64,000 nucleotides of DNA from Symbiodinium kawagutii (lineage: Eukaryota; Sar; Dinophyceae; Suessiales; Symbiodiniaceae). This document shows, piece by piece, positions 43,450 through 55,600 of the stretch (position 1 is the stretch's first letter; the number at the start of each line of letters is the position of its first letter). The stretch is taken from contig VSDK01018932.1 in NCBI GenBank assembly GCA_009767595.1, positions 40,442 to 104,441 on the forward strand, given 5' to 3'. Under the pieces are notes generated by a model. It saw nothing but the letters and a program-made list of their open reading frames with translations, ran no database searches and had not been told where the DNA came from. The translations under genes and the position numbers were made by a program.

Positions 43450-44730
43450 ATTAATGGTCAATAACTAATCAATGGCAAGTCAGGTCTCAATAATCCCAAG
43501 TTGATGGAATGTTTTTCACAACCCAACAGCGAAGGACTAGTCAAGGGTCGTTGATGGAATGTGGACAGCCAGGGGTGAAGGGTATTGACCAGTCACTTCT
43601 CACCAGGTTATTCAAGCTTTCACCAGGTAGTGACTACTCAGCAGGCTGGAAAAGGAGAATGGTATTGACCCTGAGCCAACCATAATGATGATCTTTCATC
43701 CTCAATTGTCAAACAACTAGTGAATACTGAATGGACAATAATGACGACTATCCATTGTTCATAGTAATGATTGTTAGTCTTGATGATGGGTAATTGCGAA
43801 TTGCTATTGGATCATGAGCATTGCCGTTGAGAAATATCAAATCAGGATCCACTCATGACCAAAAGTACGGATTATCCAAACAATGATTATTCGGCTGTGG
43901 GTCAAAACCCCGTACCCCTGGTTCCCCCCTCATCAACCATTGTTTTCCTTATAGTTTTGGTGGTTATTGTCCCACTAGTATTGGTTGCTTAATTTTGACC
44001 CATAGCCATTTAGAACAATGGTTGGCAACAATCATCATTACAACTACCCATCATTACCAAACATTCTAAGGGTATTCACTACCCGTGAATAGTGCCGAGG
44101 AATGACAAACACAATAACAAATGATGTGGATTCATGATGGCTCGTGATGATCATTGTTCACCATTATTGTTTCTGTCCAATGTCATTCTTTTCTTATTGG
44201 TCATTCATTAAAATCTTGGTCGGGAACAAAGACTAAAAAAGTAATTTACAATGATTGATAGTTAAACAAATTACTGTAAATTTGTTTGACTGCTATAGTT
44301 GGTATGAGGAATAGCAAACAACAACACGACAGCAATAAGGAATGAAAGAATCAACATAGGATTTAAGTAATCAATAATCACTAATTATAGAACATATGAT
44401 AAAGCAAATCGGAATATTGTTTCAGCCTCATGATTAATCTTTACACATGATTGTCTAAAGGCGGCTTATCAATACAACAAACAAATAATAGTTGATTTCC
44501 TACAGTTTCAGAGTGGGGATGGTGGTCAAGAATCATGAACCATACTGGATGATGACGGTTGGCTGATAAGCAACCACAGGTGATATCTATATGTAGTTTT
44601 GATCGATCTATATGTTCTGATGCCGATATCTGATGCTATTTTTGACGTGTACAACCAGTGTGCAACCTATATATCTGACCCAGTTCCTCATGGAAAACCC
44701 CAAGGAACCTTCCCATTTCACAATATACGT
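43450..44730. other. AT-rich stretch with one family-2 copy, no gene seen
   Basis: Diverged TGATGG/CCATCA-type repeats; nothing coding-like. Confidence 0.45.
43891..44010 (+). mobile_element. Family-2 foldback (MITE-like) element
   Basis: CGGCTGTGGGTCAAAACCCC start and TTTTGACCCATAGCCATT end. Confidence 0.7.
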
Positions 44731-44733
44731 ATA

Positions 44734-44810
44734 CTGGTTGGTGGTATTAGGCCGATTGAAACATATAAATCAACCAACCATTTGTTCATAATAACAAAGG
44801 AGAATAAGAA
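44734..44810 (+). mobile_element. Family-3 foldback element, left part, abutting a family-2 element
   Basis: It starts CTGGTTGGTGG and carries TCAACCAACC, then meets the family-2 element at about 44,809. After that element the sequence resumes with GTCAACCAACCAG, suggesting family 2 inserted into family 3. Confidence 0.6.
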
Positions 44811-44930
44811 ATGGCTGTGGGTCAAAACCCTGTACCCCTGGTTCCCCTATCATTAACCATTGTTTCCCCTAGTATGGTTGGTTATTATCCCCTATTGTTG
44901 GTTGGTTAACTGCTTGACCCATAGCCAAAT
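44809..44930 (+). mobile_element. Family-2 foldback element nested in family 3
   Basis: AAATGGCTGTGGGTCAAAAC start and CTTGACCCATAGCCAAAT end, with a short AAAT repeat at both borders. Confidence 0.7.
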
Positions 44931-45014
44931 GTCAACCAACCAGTTTACATTCTCAAGAAGGCCGGCCCAGTCACAACTGGGCCTGGTTCTAACAGTTTAA
45001 CGCGTCCAAATCAC

Positions 45015-45187
45015 TCAAAAGCTACCAGCGCCAAGGGGATGATAGGATTACCAGGGCGCCCCCAAAAGGGCTGATAGTCACCGGGGCGGCAGGACGAGGG
45101 CATCGGCCCGCTTCCCAGGAAGCGACCCTTGGTGGACCCTTGATGACGATTATTTTCAGGGAGGCCGATGCTGTGGATAAGTTGATG
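45015..45187. other. GC-rich island (possible exon)
   Basis: On minus TTATCCACAG|CATC to CCCTG|GTAATCC bounds an open frame of about 40 codons. On plus ATTACCAG|GGCG opens another. Strand undecided. Confidence 0.45.
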
Positions 45188-45654
45188 GCATAGCAATTCA
45201 GCCTCATCTAATATTTAATCCAAACAATTAGGTGACTACATATGTTTTGATCAAAAACTAGCAAATAGAAGAAGATCCACTCTTTCCGGTACTCGTCTGT
45301 CAATGAGAAACTGGGGAATCATCTGGATTTTTCATGGGGCAACCATAGTTCTATTGAAAACAAAACATGGTTAACCCGGTGTAATATCATTGACTGTTCC
45401 TTAGATCTCTAATTTGCAGGGGAATACCTAGTAATTATGATTCATTTTATGGTTGACCCAAATGGTCAGAACAAATATTGTCACGCAAACAATATGAAAA
45501 CACATGTCACAAAAAAAACATATTGTAGCCTATAGGAACAATGATAATGATGATAACCCTAATGAACTAGTAATAATCAATAATGATAATCATACCCAAA
45601 ATACAAAATTACTATTGAATAGAAATATAATATCTAATTGATATGTTCACTAAA

Positions 45655-45770
45655 ATTGTTGGTTAAGAATGGGTATTTCATCATTAATCATCCTTTATCA
45701 ACCATTTGCAGCAATAAACTCAACCCCCGTGTTTTGGGGTTCCCGATGACTTGAGAACCCCCTCGTTTGA
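45655..45770 (+). mobile_element. Family-1 variant foldback element, degenerate
   Basis: AATAAACTCAACCCCC interior and GACTTGAGAACCCCC right end; the left end is eroded. Confidence 0.35.
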
Positions 45771-46042
45771 CTATTCAAAATATACATATTCAATTGATTA
45801 ATTATTTTGATCATTACTACAAATGGTTGAAGAAAGGCATTGTTGATTCGCTGAACACCACTATCGGAGAAATGACACCTGATAACAACTTATCATTACG
45901 ATCTTATTTTATTTCTGTTGAACAACACGACTTCTTGATTCTATTCAATCCTATATCAAGTAATTGTCATCAATATCAAGTAATCAATTACTAAGTTAAG
46001 TAATTGACCATTGTTATTCCTTAAGCAACCATAAAAAACTAA

Positions 46043-46105
46043 CTGGTTGGTGGTCTCCACCCCTATGAAAGATATTAGCCCACCAACCAATTTAGATGGT
46101 TTCAT
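46043..46105 (+). mobile_element. Family-3 foldback element, partial
   Basis: Left end CTGGTTGGTGGT and a diverged CCACCAACC interior. The right end was not found. Confidence 0.5.
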
Positions 46106-46379
46106 TTAGCAACTACTCAGATTCATTAAGCATACTAGTAATTGATTGTTGTTTTTAATCAAGCCGTGCTAATGATCAGATCCTTGTTGAAGAAACAACC
46201 AACTGATTGTTGCTTGCGTCACGACTGCCGCACTTCCAGGCCGCAGTCCTTTTGCTTTTCCAGTTTTCGTTGCCAAATCTGGCCACAAGAGGTGAAATCC
46301 ACCGGCAAATCCACATGAAACCAAGTTTGACCGTACATAGCTGATAATTTACCAAGAAGTTACGGGGGTATGAGTCAAT

Positions 46380-46680
46380 GGGTAGATATGTAAACGAGTA
46401 AAAACACAAAAATCAAATACAGAAATATGTATAAATATAAATATAAATATATATATATATATGTAAATATTGAAATCTAAATACATGCATACATAAGTAC
46501 ATACATACATACATATATATATATATATAGAGATATTGAAATATGTTTATATATAAAATGTTTACATATCTTTTTATTCATTGATGAATATACACATATA
46601 AACATTTGAATATATAACAATAAATATGAATATATGTATATATACATACATATTTCAATATGTATATTTACAATAAATAG
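46380..46680. repeat. AT microsatellite cluster
   Basis: Runs of ATATAT, ACATACAT and TGAATATA; no coding signal. Confidence 0.8.
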
Positions 46681-47060
46681 CTGGTTGGATCCAACGATAT
46701 TGTGGCAAATTTAACCCTGTCTGGCAAATAATGTCAGATTTAATCAGAAAAAACTGGCCATGAACCGTTTCTGGCGGATATGATATATGGTTAAACACTG
46801 GTCAAACAATGGCGCAATATGGCATATATGGCAACACATGGCACAATTAACCCATAGATTGACCATATATAGCTGGTGTTCTACGATCAAATATTGGCAG
46901 GTTGTGGATCTACGGATCCACCATTAGCATATAGAGATCCATTGGTGGACAAAGATCGGTGGAGGGTTCCCATGGGGTGTCACTGTGAGTGGAAAATACA
47001 CAAGCCGATGGCATCCCGTAGAAAGGCATGGTTTCTTGATATGGCTGGGGGGGGGGGCTG

Positions 47061-47180
47061 ATATGGCTGTGGGTCACTTCACCCTGTACCCCAGGTTCAC
47101 TGACTATTCAAATTTGTTTTCACTATTGTTGTTAGAAATTATCCGCTAGTGTTGCTGCTTAATATTGACCCATACCCAAA
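47061..47180 (+). mobile_element. Family-2 foldback element, diverged
   Basis: ATATGGCTGTGGGTCACTTC start and TTGACCCATACCCAAAT end. Confidence 0.65.
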
Positions 47181-47190
47181 TAGTATATTA

Positions 47191-47303
47191 CTTGGTGGCT
47201 TATAGATCCCTTGCTAAAAATATATTTTTAGTGGTTCTATGGTAAATCAATCATATCCCAAAAACACTAAAAACCTAAGAATTCGTGGGTATAAGCCATC
47301 CAG
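47191..47303 (+). repeat. Family-5 dispersed repeat
   Basis: Starts CTTGGTGGCTTATAGATCCC and ends near GGTATAAGCCA, giving short inverted ends (TGGCTTATA / TATAAGCCA). The same sequence occurs at 53,751-53,862. Confidence 0.55.
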
Positions 47304-47609
47304 ATTAGATCTCAAATTTACATGCATCAGCTGTCTTGCCCATTGAATTCCGGGCAACTGCCAGGTCAGCAAAGGTCAATCCCTTGACACTTACATGCTG
47401 ACCCATTGAGGTTGACAGTGATCAATCACTAACATTTAAGCTGAACCAGTTCTCCTGAGAAAAACAAATAGTTGTTAAGAAGAAATTATTACACCAACCT
47501 GCCAAGAGCTGTTATCTACCTGCTTTTCGGGACTCCAAACAGCTACAATTAACTAACTCTCTGTTAGCTTATTCCAAGCCAAAAGGATAACAGCGGCCAC
47601 TCCTGTTGA

Positions 47610-47630
47610 GCTACCATTGTCAATGGTAGC
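47610..47630. repeat. Short palindrome GCTACCATTG-T-CAATGGTAGC
   Basis: Perfect 10-bp arms around one base, within a stretch (47,500-47,720) rich in GTTAGCTA/TAGCTAAC-like motifs. Confidence 0.6.
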
Positions 47631-47985
47631 TGTTAGTTGCTAGCATACAACAGAACCACTGGTAGCTGAGAACAACTAAACTAAAGTTGTTAGCTACTGA
47701 TACCTGGTAACCTGGTAGCTACTTCGTGCTCCAAGAGCTCTCCCCAGGACCCACAAAGACTTTCAGGTTTCGGATCACGGTACCAAGGACCGACCCCTTC
47801 TTGGCCCACCTTGAAAAACCTGAGACCCCGTTAGGGTGGCAAACAATGTATCTAAATAATTTGGGTATCAAAGAAGACTTGAAAATGGAAAACATGTGGA
47901 AACCACCCAAAAAAGAATTTGTGTTTAAATCAACTATCAACAAAGTGAATGACATTGAACACCATCGTCTGTCCGTGACCGTTGT

Positions 47986-48093
47986 CTGATTGGTGGTTGA
48001 ACCGTCCCTGTTCAAAATATGCTTGTCAACCGACCATTTCTTAGTAATTACATTGGGGAAAAGAAGCAACATGTCAATCAAACCACCAACCAG
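47986..48093 (+). mobile_element. Family-3 foldback (MITE-like) element
   Basis: A full copy from CTGATTGGTGGTTGAACC to AAACCACCAACCAG. The interior reads GTCAACCGACC followed by the family's TTAGTAATTACATTGGGG stretch. Confidence 0.7.
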
Positions 48094-48499
48094 TTGTAAA
48101 CCAAACATTGTCCAACTAGCAAGTAATGACCTATATCTCAAAGCGGAGCCCAACCATAAATGGGGTTGGTGGCGGCTCCTAGGGGCCACTCCTGGCCCCC
48201 CCCAAAAGAATAGCACTTGACACTTTGGCTGCCAATCGCTCCCCGCAAACAAGCAGCCAACCAAGCAAATATCAAGTATCCACATTTCAGCTGATACTAC
48301 ATGTTTGTATTTGAGAATGAATAGCTGATAACAACCAGCACCAGCACCAACTATAAATTACTCTCTGGCGAATTCACCAGGCCGCCTGGAAAACCCACGA
48401 TTTATAGCTGGTGTACCCCTTCCAACGGATGATTTTTGGCGCCACCAGGTTAGGGACCGCCAGGGTGAAACAGGGTGTAACGGGTGTCCCCCGGTATCC

Positions 48500-48610
48500 C
48501 CCAGGAGTCCCCGGCGTACCTTCAGCACTTCTCGCAACCTCACCATGGCCCTGCTCGGAGCGACCGTACGCCGGTCCTCCTGCGGAGTTGAACTGCGATG
48601 CTGGGAAGGT
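48500..48610. other. GC-rich island with splice signals on both strands
   Basis: Minus: CCTTCCCAG|CATCGC at 48,600 to CTGAAG|GTACGCC at 48,520, exactly 27 codons. Plus: CCCCCAG|GAGTCC at 48,505 to GGGAAG|GTAACA at 48,608. The minus exon is in phase at both ends, which slightly favours that strand. Confidence 0.45.
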
Positions 48611-49348
48611 AACAACGAATCATCGACGGGGAAGCATCACCGAACGTTGCTGAATAGTGGTGATCTGTAGCAGTGATATTGATTAATCCTATTTCTGATC
48701 AACAATCATCGGTTAGATGCTGCTCCGAGACGTTTGTTTATGTCCCTTGTGTTTCTCAATTTCATGCACCAAATGCAAGTGAACGTTAACATGATCCCCC
48801 CACCCCAGCCCAACCCTGCCGTGACGTAGCATCAACTTCATGGAACAAGTGCAAATGAACGTGAACATGACCCCACACCCCCAACTACATCGTGACAAAA
48901 TAAAGAAAATCTGAGAATGGGGAAAAACCTACACGTCCGGCTGTGGAACGGGATCCAAATACCAGTTATCGTAAGTGTGACTGTAATTGAATGGCCCTGA
49001 TAGCAACTGGTTTAGCAACTAATCATCAATTTCATTGCAAATTGCATGCATTAATGCCTAATAGTAGGGCCAGTGATTACCTATTAATCACTATTGATGA
49101 GGAATTATGTGAATTCGTCAGTTTTGAATCTTAGTTGTCATTTTGAAACCTCAAAGGTTAACTATCATGATGCTTAACTACTAGTAGATTTCTGCTTTGA
49201 TAGTCTCTATTATCAATTTGTAGTTCGTATTCACTGATGGCACGTGGTGGCTACTATAAATAGTCTTAAATAATGTTAAATAGCAAATCGATTATTCATC
49301 ATTGGCAATCCTACTATCAATATTTTATGATGACTACCTAATAGTCGT

Positions 49349-49439
49349 TGATGGATAGTTGATGATTGATGGTCAATGATTATCAATTGATGATGAATCA
49401 ATTGATAATCATTGACCATCAATCATCAACTATCCATCA
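49349..49439. repeat. Perfect 42-bp palindrome with 7-nt loop
   Basis: 49,349-49,390 is the exact reverse complement of 49,398-49,439, with TGATGAA between. The arms consist of TTGATGATTGATGG-type repeat. Exact identity suggests a recent inverted duplication. Confidence 0.92.
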
Positions 49440-49883
49440 GATGAATAGTTGATGTTTCATATTTGATGGTTACTGATCGCTATTTCATGCTTGCCGATGC
49501 TCTTGTTCAAAGCTGACTGATGGTTCATAATCAGCAACATTGGAATGTACTTGTCAATTGATAGGTGATGTTGGTTATTCTCTGGTAAAGTCACTTGGAA
49601 ACGAACAAAAAATCTCTTAACCAGTTGAACCAGCATCATGGCTAACACTAGCTGATTGGGGTTCATAGTGAGGTTAACGGTAGTTGTGCTAAACCATGGC
49701 TGATGATGGATCATACAAATTAACGACTGGTTTTTCAGGCCAATGATGACAATGGTCAATATCAATAATGATGATGATGGTCACTTGATGAGAATTCACA
49801 ACCACGACTGTTATTCGATCGGCACTTACAAGGACAACTGTCAACTGTGGTCAAATGGCTTTCTCCAACAACAGCAACAATTA

Positions 49884-49932
49884 TTATTACTACTACTACT
49901 ACTACTAATACTACTACTGCTAATATTACTAT

Positions 49933-49979
<47 letters not shown>

Positions 49980-50066
49980 GCTGCTACTACTACTACTGCT
50001 ACTAGTACTACTTCTACTACTACTACTACTTCTACTACTACTACTACTACTGCTACTACGACGACG
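49884..50066 (+). repeat. TAC/CTA trinucleotide tract
   Basis: About 180 bp of nearly pure TAC repeats with a few interruptions (TGC, TTC, AGC, CGA). It is open in all frames only because it is a triplet repeat; long homopolymer-like translations here are artefacts. Confidence 0.9.
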
Positions 50067-50560
50067 ATTCCGACGATCATAAATTTCTCCCACTACCTGA
50101 CCCTGCGAACAACCGCCCTCTGGCTCCTCTCTCACCCAGGGGTTGCTCTCATCCAGCATTCCAGCATTCGGTCGAAGGTCGATATCTTGCAGACATTGTC
50201 AAATCTCAGAAATCAATTGAATCCTTCTAACCTGGTACGTGGATCTGGAATTCTCCTCAAGGACTAGCTCCCTCAAGGTCGTGTTGGCATGAGGTCTGCA
50301 CATGCCAGCTTCCGCCAACCGATCTGACAAACCGCCGAGTCACTTTTCACCATGGAGTGCACGTCACTCCCGAACAAGGCTCTCGGGATATTCCACGGCT
50401 TTCCACTCTGCTGGAATTGAAGTTCCCACAACAGCTTATCGTCCAAACATGGGCCTGGAGAGATATCCTGAGGACCAACTCTGGCCACCACCTTCTCCAG
50501 ATTCACGTCCAATGCGGCGTGAAGAGCCATGGGTCGGGCCCAAAAAGAACTAATCATCAA
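50066..50560 (-). pseudogene. Gene-like block beside the TAC tract, frames broken
   Basis: About 490 bp of balanced composition. On minus a 95-codon frame (50,560-50,273) and a second frame together cover the block, with one frameshift and one TGA at 50,201-50,199. On plus one frame runs from 50,066 to past 50,600 with a single TAA at 50,228-50,230. No domain recognised. Its flanks are reversed relative to the islands (TGG-type left, CCA-type right), so I read it as an intron-internal remnant rather than an exon. Confidence 0.3.
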
Positions 50561-51099
50561 ATAATCATCAATCTAATCATCAATTCACGGCTAGTCATCG
50601 GCCAATCAACCATCAATTTAATCATCAAATAAAACAACCAATTCACCCTTACTCACCAGCTTCTCAGTCATTGTCAAACATCCATGCTCATCGCGACCAA
50701 CCAATTCGTAGACTGACAAAACAACAAATTCACCATTATATACCCTTTCAAATTCCATACAGGGGGCTGAGCGCCCTCATTTTATAGGTATAAAACAAGG
50801 GCCCGTGGGCAAAATGGTGAAAAAATCATACCATTATTCAATACAGCATTTGGTTCGCACAATCCTGGTAAGTAGCTCCTGGCCTTCCCCAACCAAGCAA
50901 TTTTCACCGTTCTGAGCCAGCTGGTTGAACAAGCCCCAGTTGGTTTCTACCAGCTTGTTGTAACTTGGGTTGGCTACCAGCCCCTGATTTCATGGCCTGG
51001 AAGCATAGGGAATGATGAACCACCAAACTGTCACAATCAATTCAACAGCTTAAGAACCAGGATTGAACATCAAATACCAAGCTGATAATCAACAAAAAT

Positions 51100-51848
51100 A
51101 AAATTAACCACTAATGACCAACAATTGATCATCGAATTAGCAAAGCAATTGACCATCACATGATATCATCAACCACTATTTGAACCTCAAATTACCAGCA
51201 ATTAGCCAGAAATTCACCATTGATTAATCAGATTGTAAACCATCATGATCCATTGTATTTCCCTTTGATGTTTGCTCATCCTATAATTATTTATCCCCTA
51301 TTATCACCACCATTATCACTACATTTTCCATCACGAACCCCCTATCAACCCCAAACCGTTATTGGGATCCTACTATCAACCATTGTTTAACCATTATTAA
51401 GCATTTTGAGCCCTTATCATTTGGTTGACCATTGTGATTGTTGGTTCTGACCCCTGTTGTTAACCATTAGTAACATTGCTTATCATTATCATTCATTATT
51501 AACCAGGACCATGATTAACCATTATTAACATGGTGAAATCTACAACTATTATAGTTAACCATTATCAAAAATTCGTATAAGGGACAACTATGATTCCCCT
51601 TTTATCTATTATAATAATTAACTATTGACAATGACTCCCCCTATTGTTAATGATTACAGTATTAACCTTTAGTTATCATAATTGTCCGGTTGTTAATAAT
51701 CATTAACAATAGGGGAGTTAAAAAAATCTGGTGAAAACTATTATAATCTCTATGATAGTAATTAACCAGATGATAACCTATCTATGTGCGATGTTATCAA
51801 CCATTATCTGGTTATTAACCTATTATCTGGTTGTTATCCCCTATCGTT
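51100..51848 (-). repeat. CCA-type degenerate array
   Basis: ACCATTATTAACCATT and TATCAACCATTG words over 700 bp; left flank of the 51.9-kb island. Confidence 0.7.
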
Positions 51849-51849
51849 C

Positions 51850-51965
51850 ACCACGTCATCATCCGTGGCCCGGCGCTCTCCTGGGTCATGCAAATCTGTT
51901 CCCAGCTGCGAAGCTGTCGAGCACGGCCCTCCTGTCACCAACGTGACCAGTTGGCTCAATGGTTT
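51850..51965. other. GC-rich island (possible exon)
   Basis: On minus GGTGACAG|GAGGG to GACGTG|GTGAACG bounds about 28 codons. Two plus frames are open too. Flanks follow the CCA-left/TGG-right rule very clearly. Confidence 0.45.
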
Positions 51966-51969
51966 TGGT

Positions 51970-52320
51970 GCGAAAGAACTGAATGGTGGGTTAATGATTG
52001 GTCTATTTGGTTAGTGACATGATTGGTTATGATTGGTTATTTGATGATTTGGTTAAGATTATTTTCACAAAAATGTTAATGATTGGATAGTAATATTTGT
52101 TTGTTTGGTTAAAGACATGTTGGTTTATCATATTCCACCGAATGGATGGTTAATGATTGGTGAATAAAACTGACCAATAGCAATTAGTGCAATAATAATC
52201 AATGTTGGTTTACTGATTGGTGAATTCTTGGTTAAAAATCAATTGATCAATTTTTGTCCTCAGTGGTTGGTTCTTGATTGGTTGGTAATGCACATGATTG
52301 TTTACGATGCAAACGGATCA
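51970..52320 (+). repeat. TGG-type degenerate array
   Basis: GATTGGTTATGATTGG and GGTTAATGATTGG words. Confidence 0.7.
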
Positions 52321-52329
52321 AACCCCATG

Positions 52330-53540
52330 TGTTTTGCTTGTTGGTGGCTGTTTTGCTGTGAAAACAAAAAGTGGTAGTGTGATTAAGGAACATTGACAAT
52401 CAAAGGATTGGTGGTTAATCGAGCGTACTGGTACTACTGGAGTGCTATTGTCATCTTGTTTGGTGCGGAAAGAAAACATATGTTTTGCTGGTTGGTAGTG
52501 ATAAGCCGTGCTTACGAATCTTGGTGTATGATGGTTAGCCAAAAATGATTCAGAATGATCATTAACAAGTTGGTGGTTGGTTGCGCCAGGTTACCTGATG
52601 GTTAAAAATGGTTCTGTACAATGGAGGTTGACTCGATAATTACTGTTAGAAACCCTCAGTAGTGATGGTAAGCGGCAGAGTAAGCCATGGCTAATGATTA
52701 GTTAACAACTGATTACCATCAATTACTACAATGGTTGATAAGCATCATTACTTGTTGATGTTTCAACCCCGGATAAAATGCGCAAGTCAATCAACCATTC
52801 CAACTACAGGAAGAATGTTCAAAACCACCAGCCGGTAGTGGTAACGTATGTTGTTTTTGTTTAATAATGGTTCATGAGAGGTAGCAATTACTGCATTGGT
52901 GGTTAATCATACTAACTTAGTGGTGAACAGTGATCATTGATCGTTGATATCATACATCATGAACATCTAAAATTATAGTGCTTCATAATATGAATACTCC
53001 GTTGCATTTTGGAGGTGGTAGCTACAATAGTCATCAAGAACCGTTGTCAGTGGTTGATTGATGACTAATTTGGTCAATACCCGGTCATGATGACCAATCA
53101 TGGTTGATGACGTACTAGTGGCTAATACTTCTCAATGACAGTTTAAGAAGTGAATATGTTGCATAATTGCTCATGATGATCGTTCTTGTAAATTGTGGCG
53201 AATAGGAGTAATCCCCTGAACCTAAACCCTAACCCAAACTCACCTTAACATTATCATCTAACCATCATTCACCAATATCTGACGATCAACCATAGAGAAA
53301 AAAAAATCTTTACCATGATTAATCATAGAATCTTCATCATTAAGCATCATCACCCAAAAAACATAAAAAAAAAAAACATTAGCCATTAATAACTATAGAT
53401 TAAACATCAATCATTTATCACGCCCAGCCACTGTCATGAACCCTCATGAACCAGTTAAGCATTAATAAGCAATAAGCTGGCCAGTATTGCTATTCTGGTC
53501 TAACAAAAATTGATAATGATATATATTTTAAATAATATAT
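52330..53540. other. AT-rich stretch, no gene seen
   Basis: Diverged repeats and one decayed family-3 element. CCTAAACCCTAACCC at about 53,221 is a two-unit telomere-like word. Confidence 0.4.
52753..52833 (+). mobile_element. Family-3 foldback element, diverged
   Basis: GTTTCAACCCC at the left, AGTCAATCAACC inside and AAAACCACCAGCC at the right; shortened and degenerate. Confidence 0.5.
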
Positions 53541-53548
53541 AACAGCCA

Positions 53549-53656
53549 TTGTGGTTGCTTTTTAACATAGGGGTACCCCAAGCTATATTTGGCTATTGGT
53601 ATGAATGATTCCTAAAGGATGGTGACTGGGGGACCCCTATTTTCAGAAACAGCCAT
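53549..53656 (+). mobile_element. Family-1 foldback (MITE-like) element
   Basis: AACATAGGGGTACCCC at the left and GGGGACCCCTATTTTCAGAA at the right. Confidence 0.6.
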
Positions 53657-53750
53657 ACACTTGATACCCCCGAATCATGATCTAGGTTACAACTGAGGTT
53701 GCTGCTATCTGTGGTGGATATTTTATGGGTGGCTAGCAGTAATCTAATAT

Positions 53751-53862
53751 CTTGGTGGCTTGTAGATCCCTTGCTAAAAAAATAGTTTTTAGTGGCTCTG
53801 TGGAAATCAATCACATCACACGACAGCATAAAAACCTAAGGTAGAAGGTGTAAGCCAGCCAG
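53751..53862 (+). repeat. Family-5 dispersed repeat
   Basis: Second copy of the 47.2-kb element, starting CTTGGTGGCTTGTAGATCCC and keeping the AAAAACCTAAG and GTAAGCCA ends. Confidence 0.55.
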
Positions 53863-53869
53863 CTTAGTG

Positions 53870-54165
53870 ACAACCATTCTTCACCATTAGCCATTCTTAG
53901 CCATTAGAAACCAGTACATCAAGGAATACTTATTTTACTATTCATATAACAACCATTCACATAATTGCCAAAATTTACCACTATTAGCCATTATCAATTA
54001 ACCACCATTGTCAATAATGATGAACCGCTAGTATCACAGTAACCATCATTCATTAGAAACCAGTAAGTATACTAACCGTTATCAACCCTTATTAACCATC
54101 ATTGACTATTAACCATAGATTGCTGTAACCACCATCATTATTCACCAGAAACCATCATTAACCTT
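53870..54165 (-). repeat. CCA-type degenerate array
   Basis: TTCACCATTAGCCATTC and ACCATCATTGAC words; left flank of the 54.2-kb island. Confidence 0.65.
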
Positions 54166-54169
54166 AAAA

Positions 54170-54300
54170 AGTTTTCGGCCTTCAGAAAAGGCGGGCCGCA
54201 CTGCGGGCTGGCAGATGTTCGCCGCACACCTTTCGGAATGATGGTGACCAAGGGCATCACCTCCACCGTCACCTCTTCGTCCATGAAAGCCAGATTGACC
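54170..54300. other. GC-rich island (possible exon)
   Basis: On minus a 62-codon open frame passes CCGAAAG|GTGTGC (donor-like). On plus TTCGGCCTTCAG|AAAAGG is a good acceptor. Only about 70 bp of CCA-type repeat separate it from the next island. Confidence 0.4.
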
Positions 54301-54367
54301 ACTACTAACCACCATAGATGCACCATAGATTAACCATCACTAACCACTAACCTCATTTTCACCAGCA

Positions 54368-54508
54368 GCGAGCGTCATAACTGGTCTCCTGGTTGGAGCG
54401 ATAGATGCGCTGGGCCTTGGAAACCACAGTTCGATCTTTGCAAACGGTCGAGTAGGCCCTGCGCATGGCCGGCGAGGACCCGTTCTCGGATGGAGGATCC
54501 GTTACGAT
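54368..54508. other. GC-rich island (possible exon)
   Basis: On minus an open frame of about 45 codons ends at GCTG|GTGAAAATG; plus is also open in one frame. Right flank GATGGTTCCATGGATGG. Confidence 0.45.
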
Positions 54509-55209
54509 GGTTCCATGGATGGTTGGGTAGTGGATGGCTGTTTGATGGTTACATGCTGATTAAATGATGATTAATGAATGATTAAATGATGATTAGTTAA
54601 TGATGATTAATTAATGATGGTTGGTGAATGATGGTCATTGATGCTTAGTGCTATTTCTGGGGGTAATGGTTTATACTGTTGGTTACTGATGCTCACAAAT
54701 GGTTCGAAAGAGTTGAGATTAGGAGATTTAAATGCCAACCACCCTGACAGTGTCAACAGCCATTCAGCCATTCGTCAATGGCTGAGTGATGATTCGTAGT
54801 GGCATAATAGTGGTTGACAATGATGCATAATGACCCGTAACAGAATGTGGAGATGTCGCAACCAAGAACCAAAAACGACCAAAGGGAAAACACAAATGAT
54901 GATCATGATCCAACAAAAGTTGATTGTCAATCATGCTTCAGTCAGCAACCGCAAGCAAAGCCTACTGATGGTTGATAATGGATGGCAAATCATCAGTAAC
55001 AAACAAACCCAGCGATCAAACAAACCCAGGTGACCTGTGTTTAGCCATCAGTCTCCATTGTTGACATCAAGGAACCTGTGTCCAACTAGCAGCCTGCGGC
55101 ATTCACATCTGCCAGCGTTATTCATCATCGGTTGTTTCTAAGGGTCGACATCAGGGGATGATCATGGCCACAACTCGCCACAACCACCCTACTCCTTACA
55201 GTGTGAAGT

Positions 55210-55600
55210 ATGCCCTTACAACCCGCTGACATTCTGCAAGCGGGCAAACAGCTCAGGGGTTATCAATCACAAGTATGCTCCATTCACCAGTTTATTCAGC
55301 ATCGCAATGCATTCTTAAACTGCCATTTGGGTCAGTCAAGCGTGATCAACAATGGTTCAGAGAATTTAATAATGGTTAGAAACGACATGAAACGACTAAT
55401 AGTACATACAGTACACTTAATCACCTATTATTGGGCATCATTGACCATTATAATCCGCTGTTCTACCCAAGCAAAGTCTCATCCAGGTATTGGCGCCTCA
55501 GGAATTCCTTCCACTTCTTCCTTGGTGCGAGCGCAGCTGGCGGTGCGGGTGATGGGTCGCGGTGATGAGTTGAGCCATTTGGGTATGTGCCAAGGCTAAC
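55210..55600 (+). other. Coding-like stretch
   Basis: A plus frame of 129 codons (55,210-55,599). Its last third is GC-rich (55,490-55,595) and could be an exon after CATCCAG|GTATTGG. No domain recognised. Confidence 0.3.

Noticed and set aside
49743-50267. 174-codon plus frame with a long Leu/Thr run
   Set aside because: Most of it is the TAC/CTA triplet tract, which is open in every frame; not evidence of a protein.
53221-53235. Telomere-like CCTAAACCCTAACCC
   Set aside because: Barely two units within AT-rich DNA; likely chance or an old repair scar, not a chromosome end.
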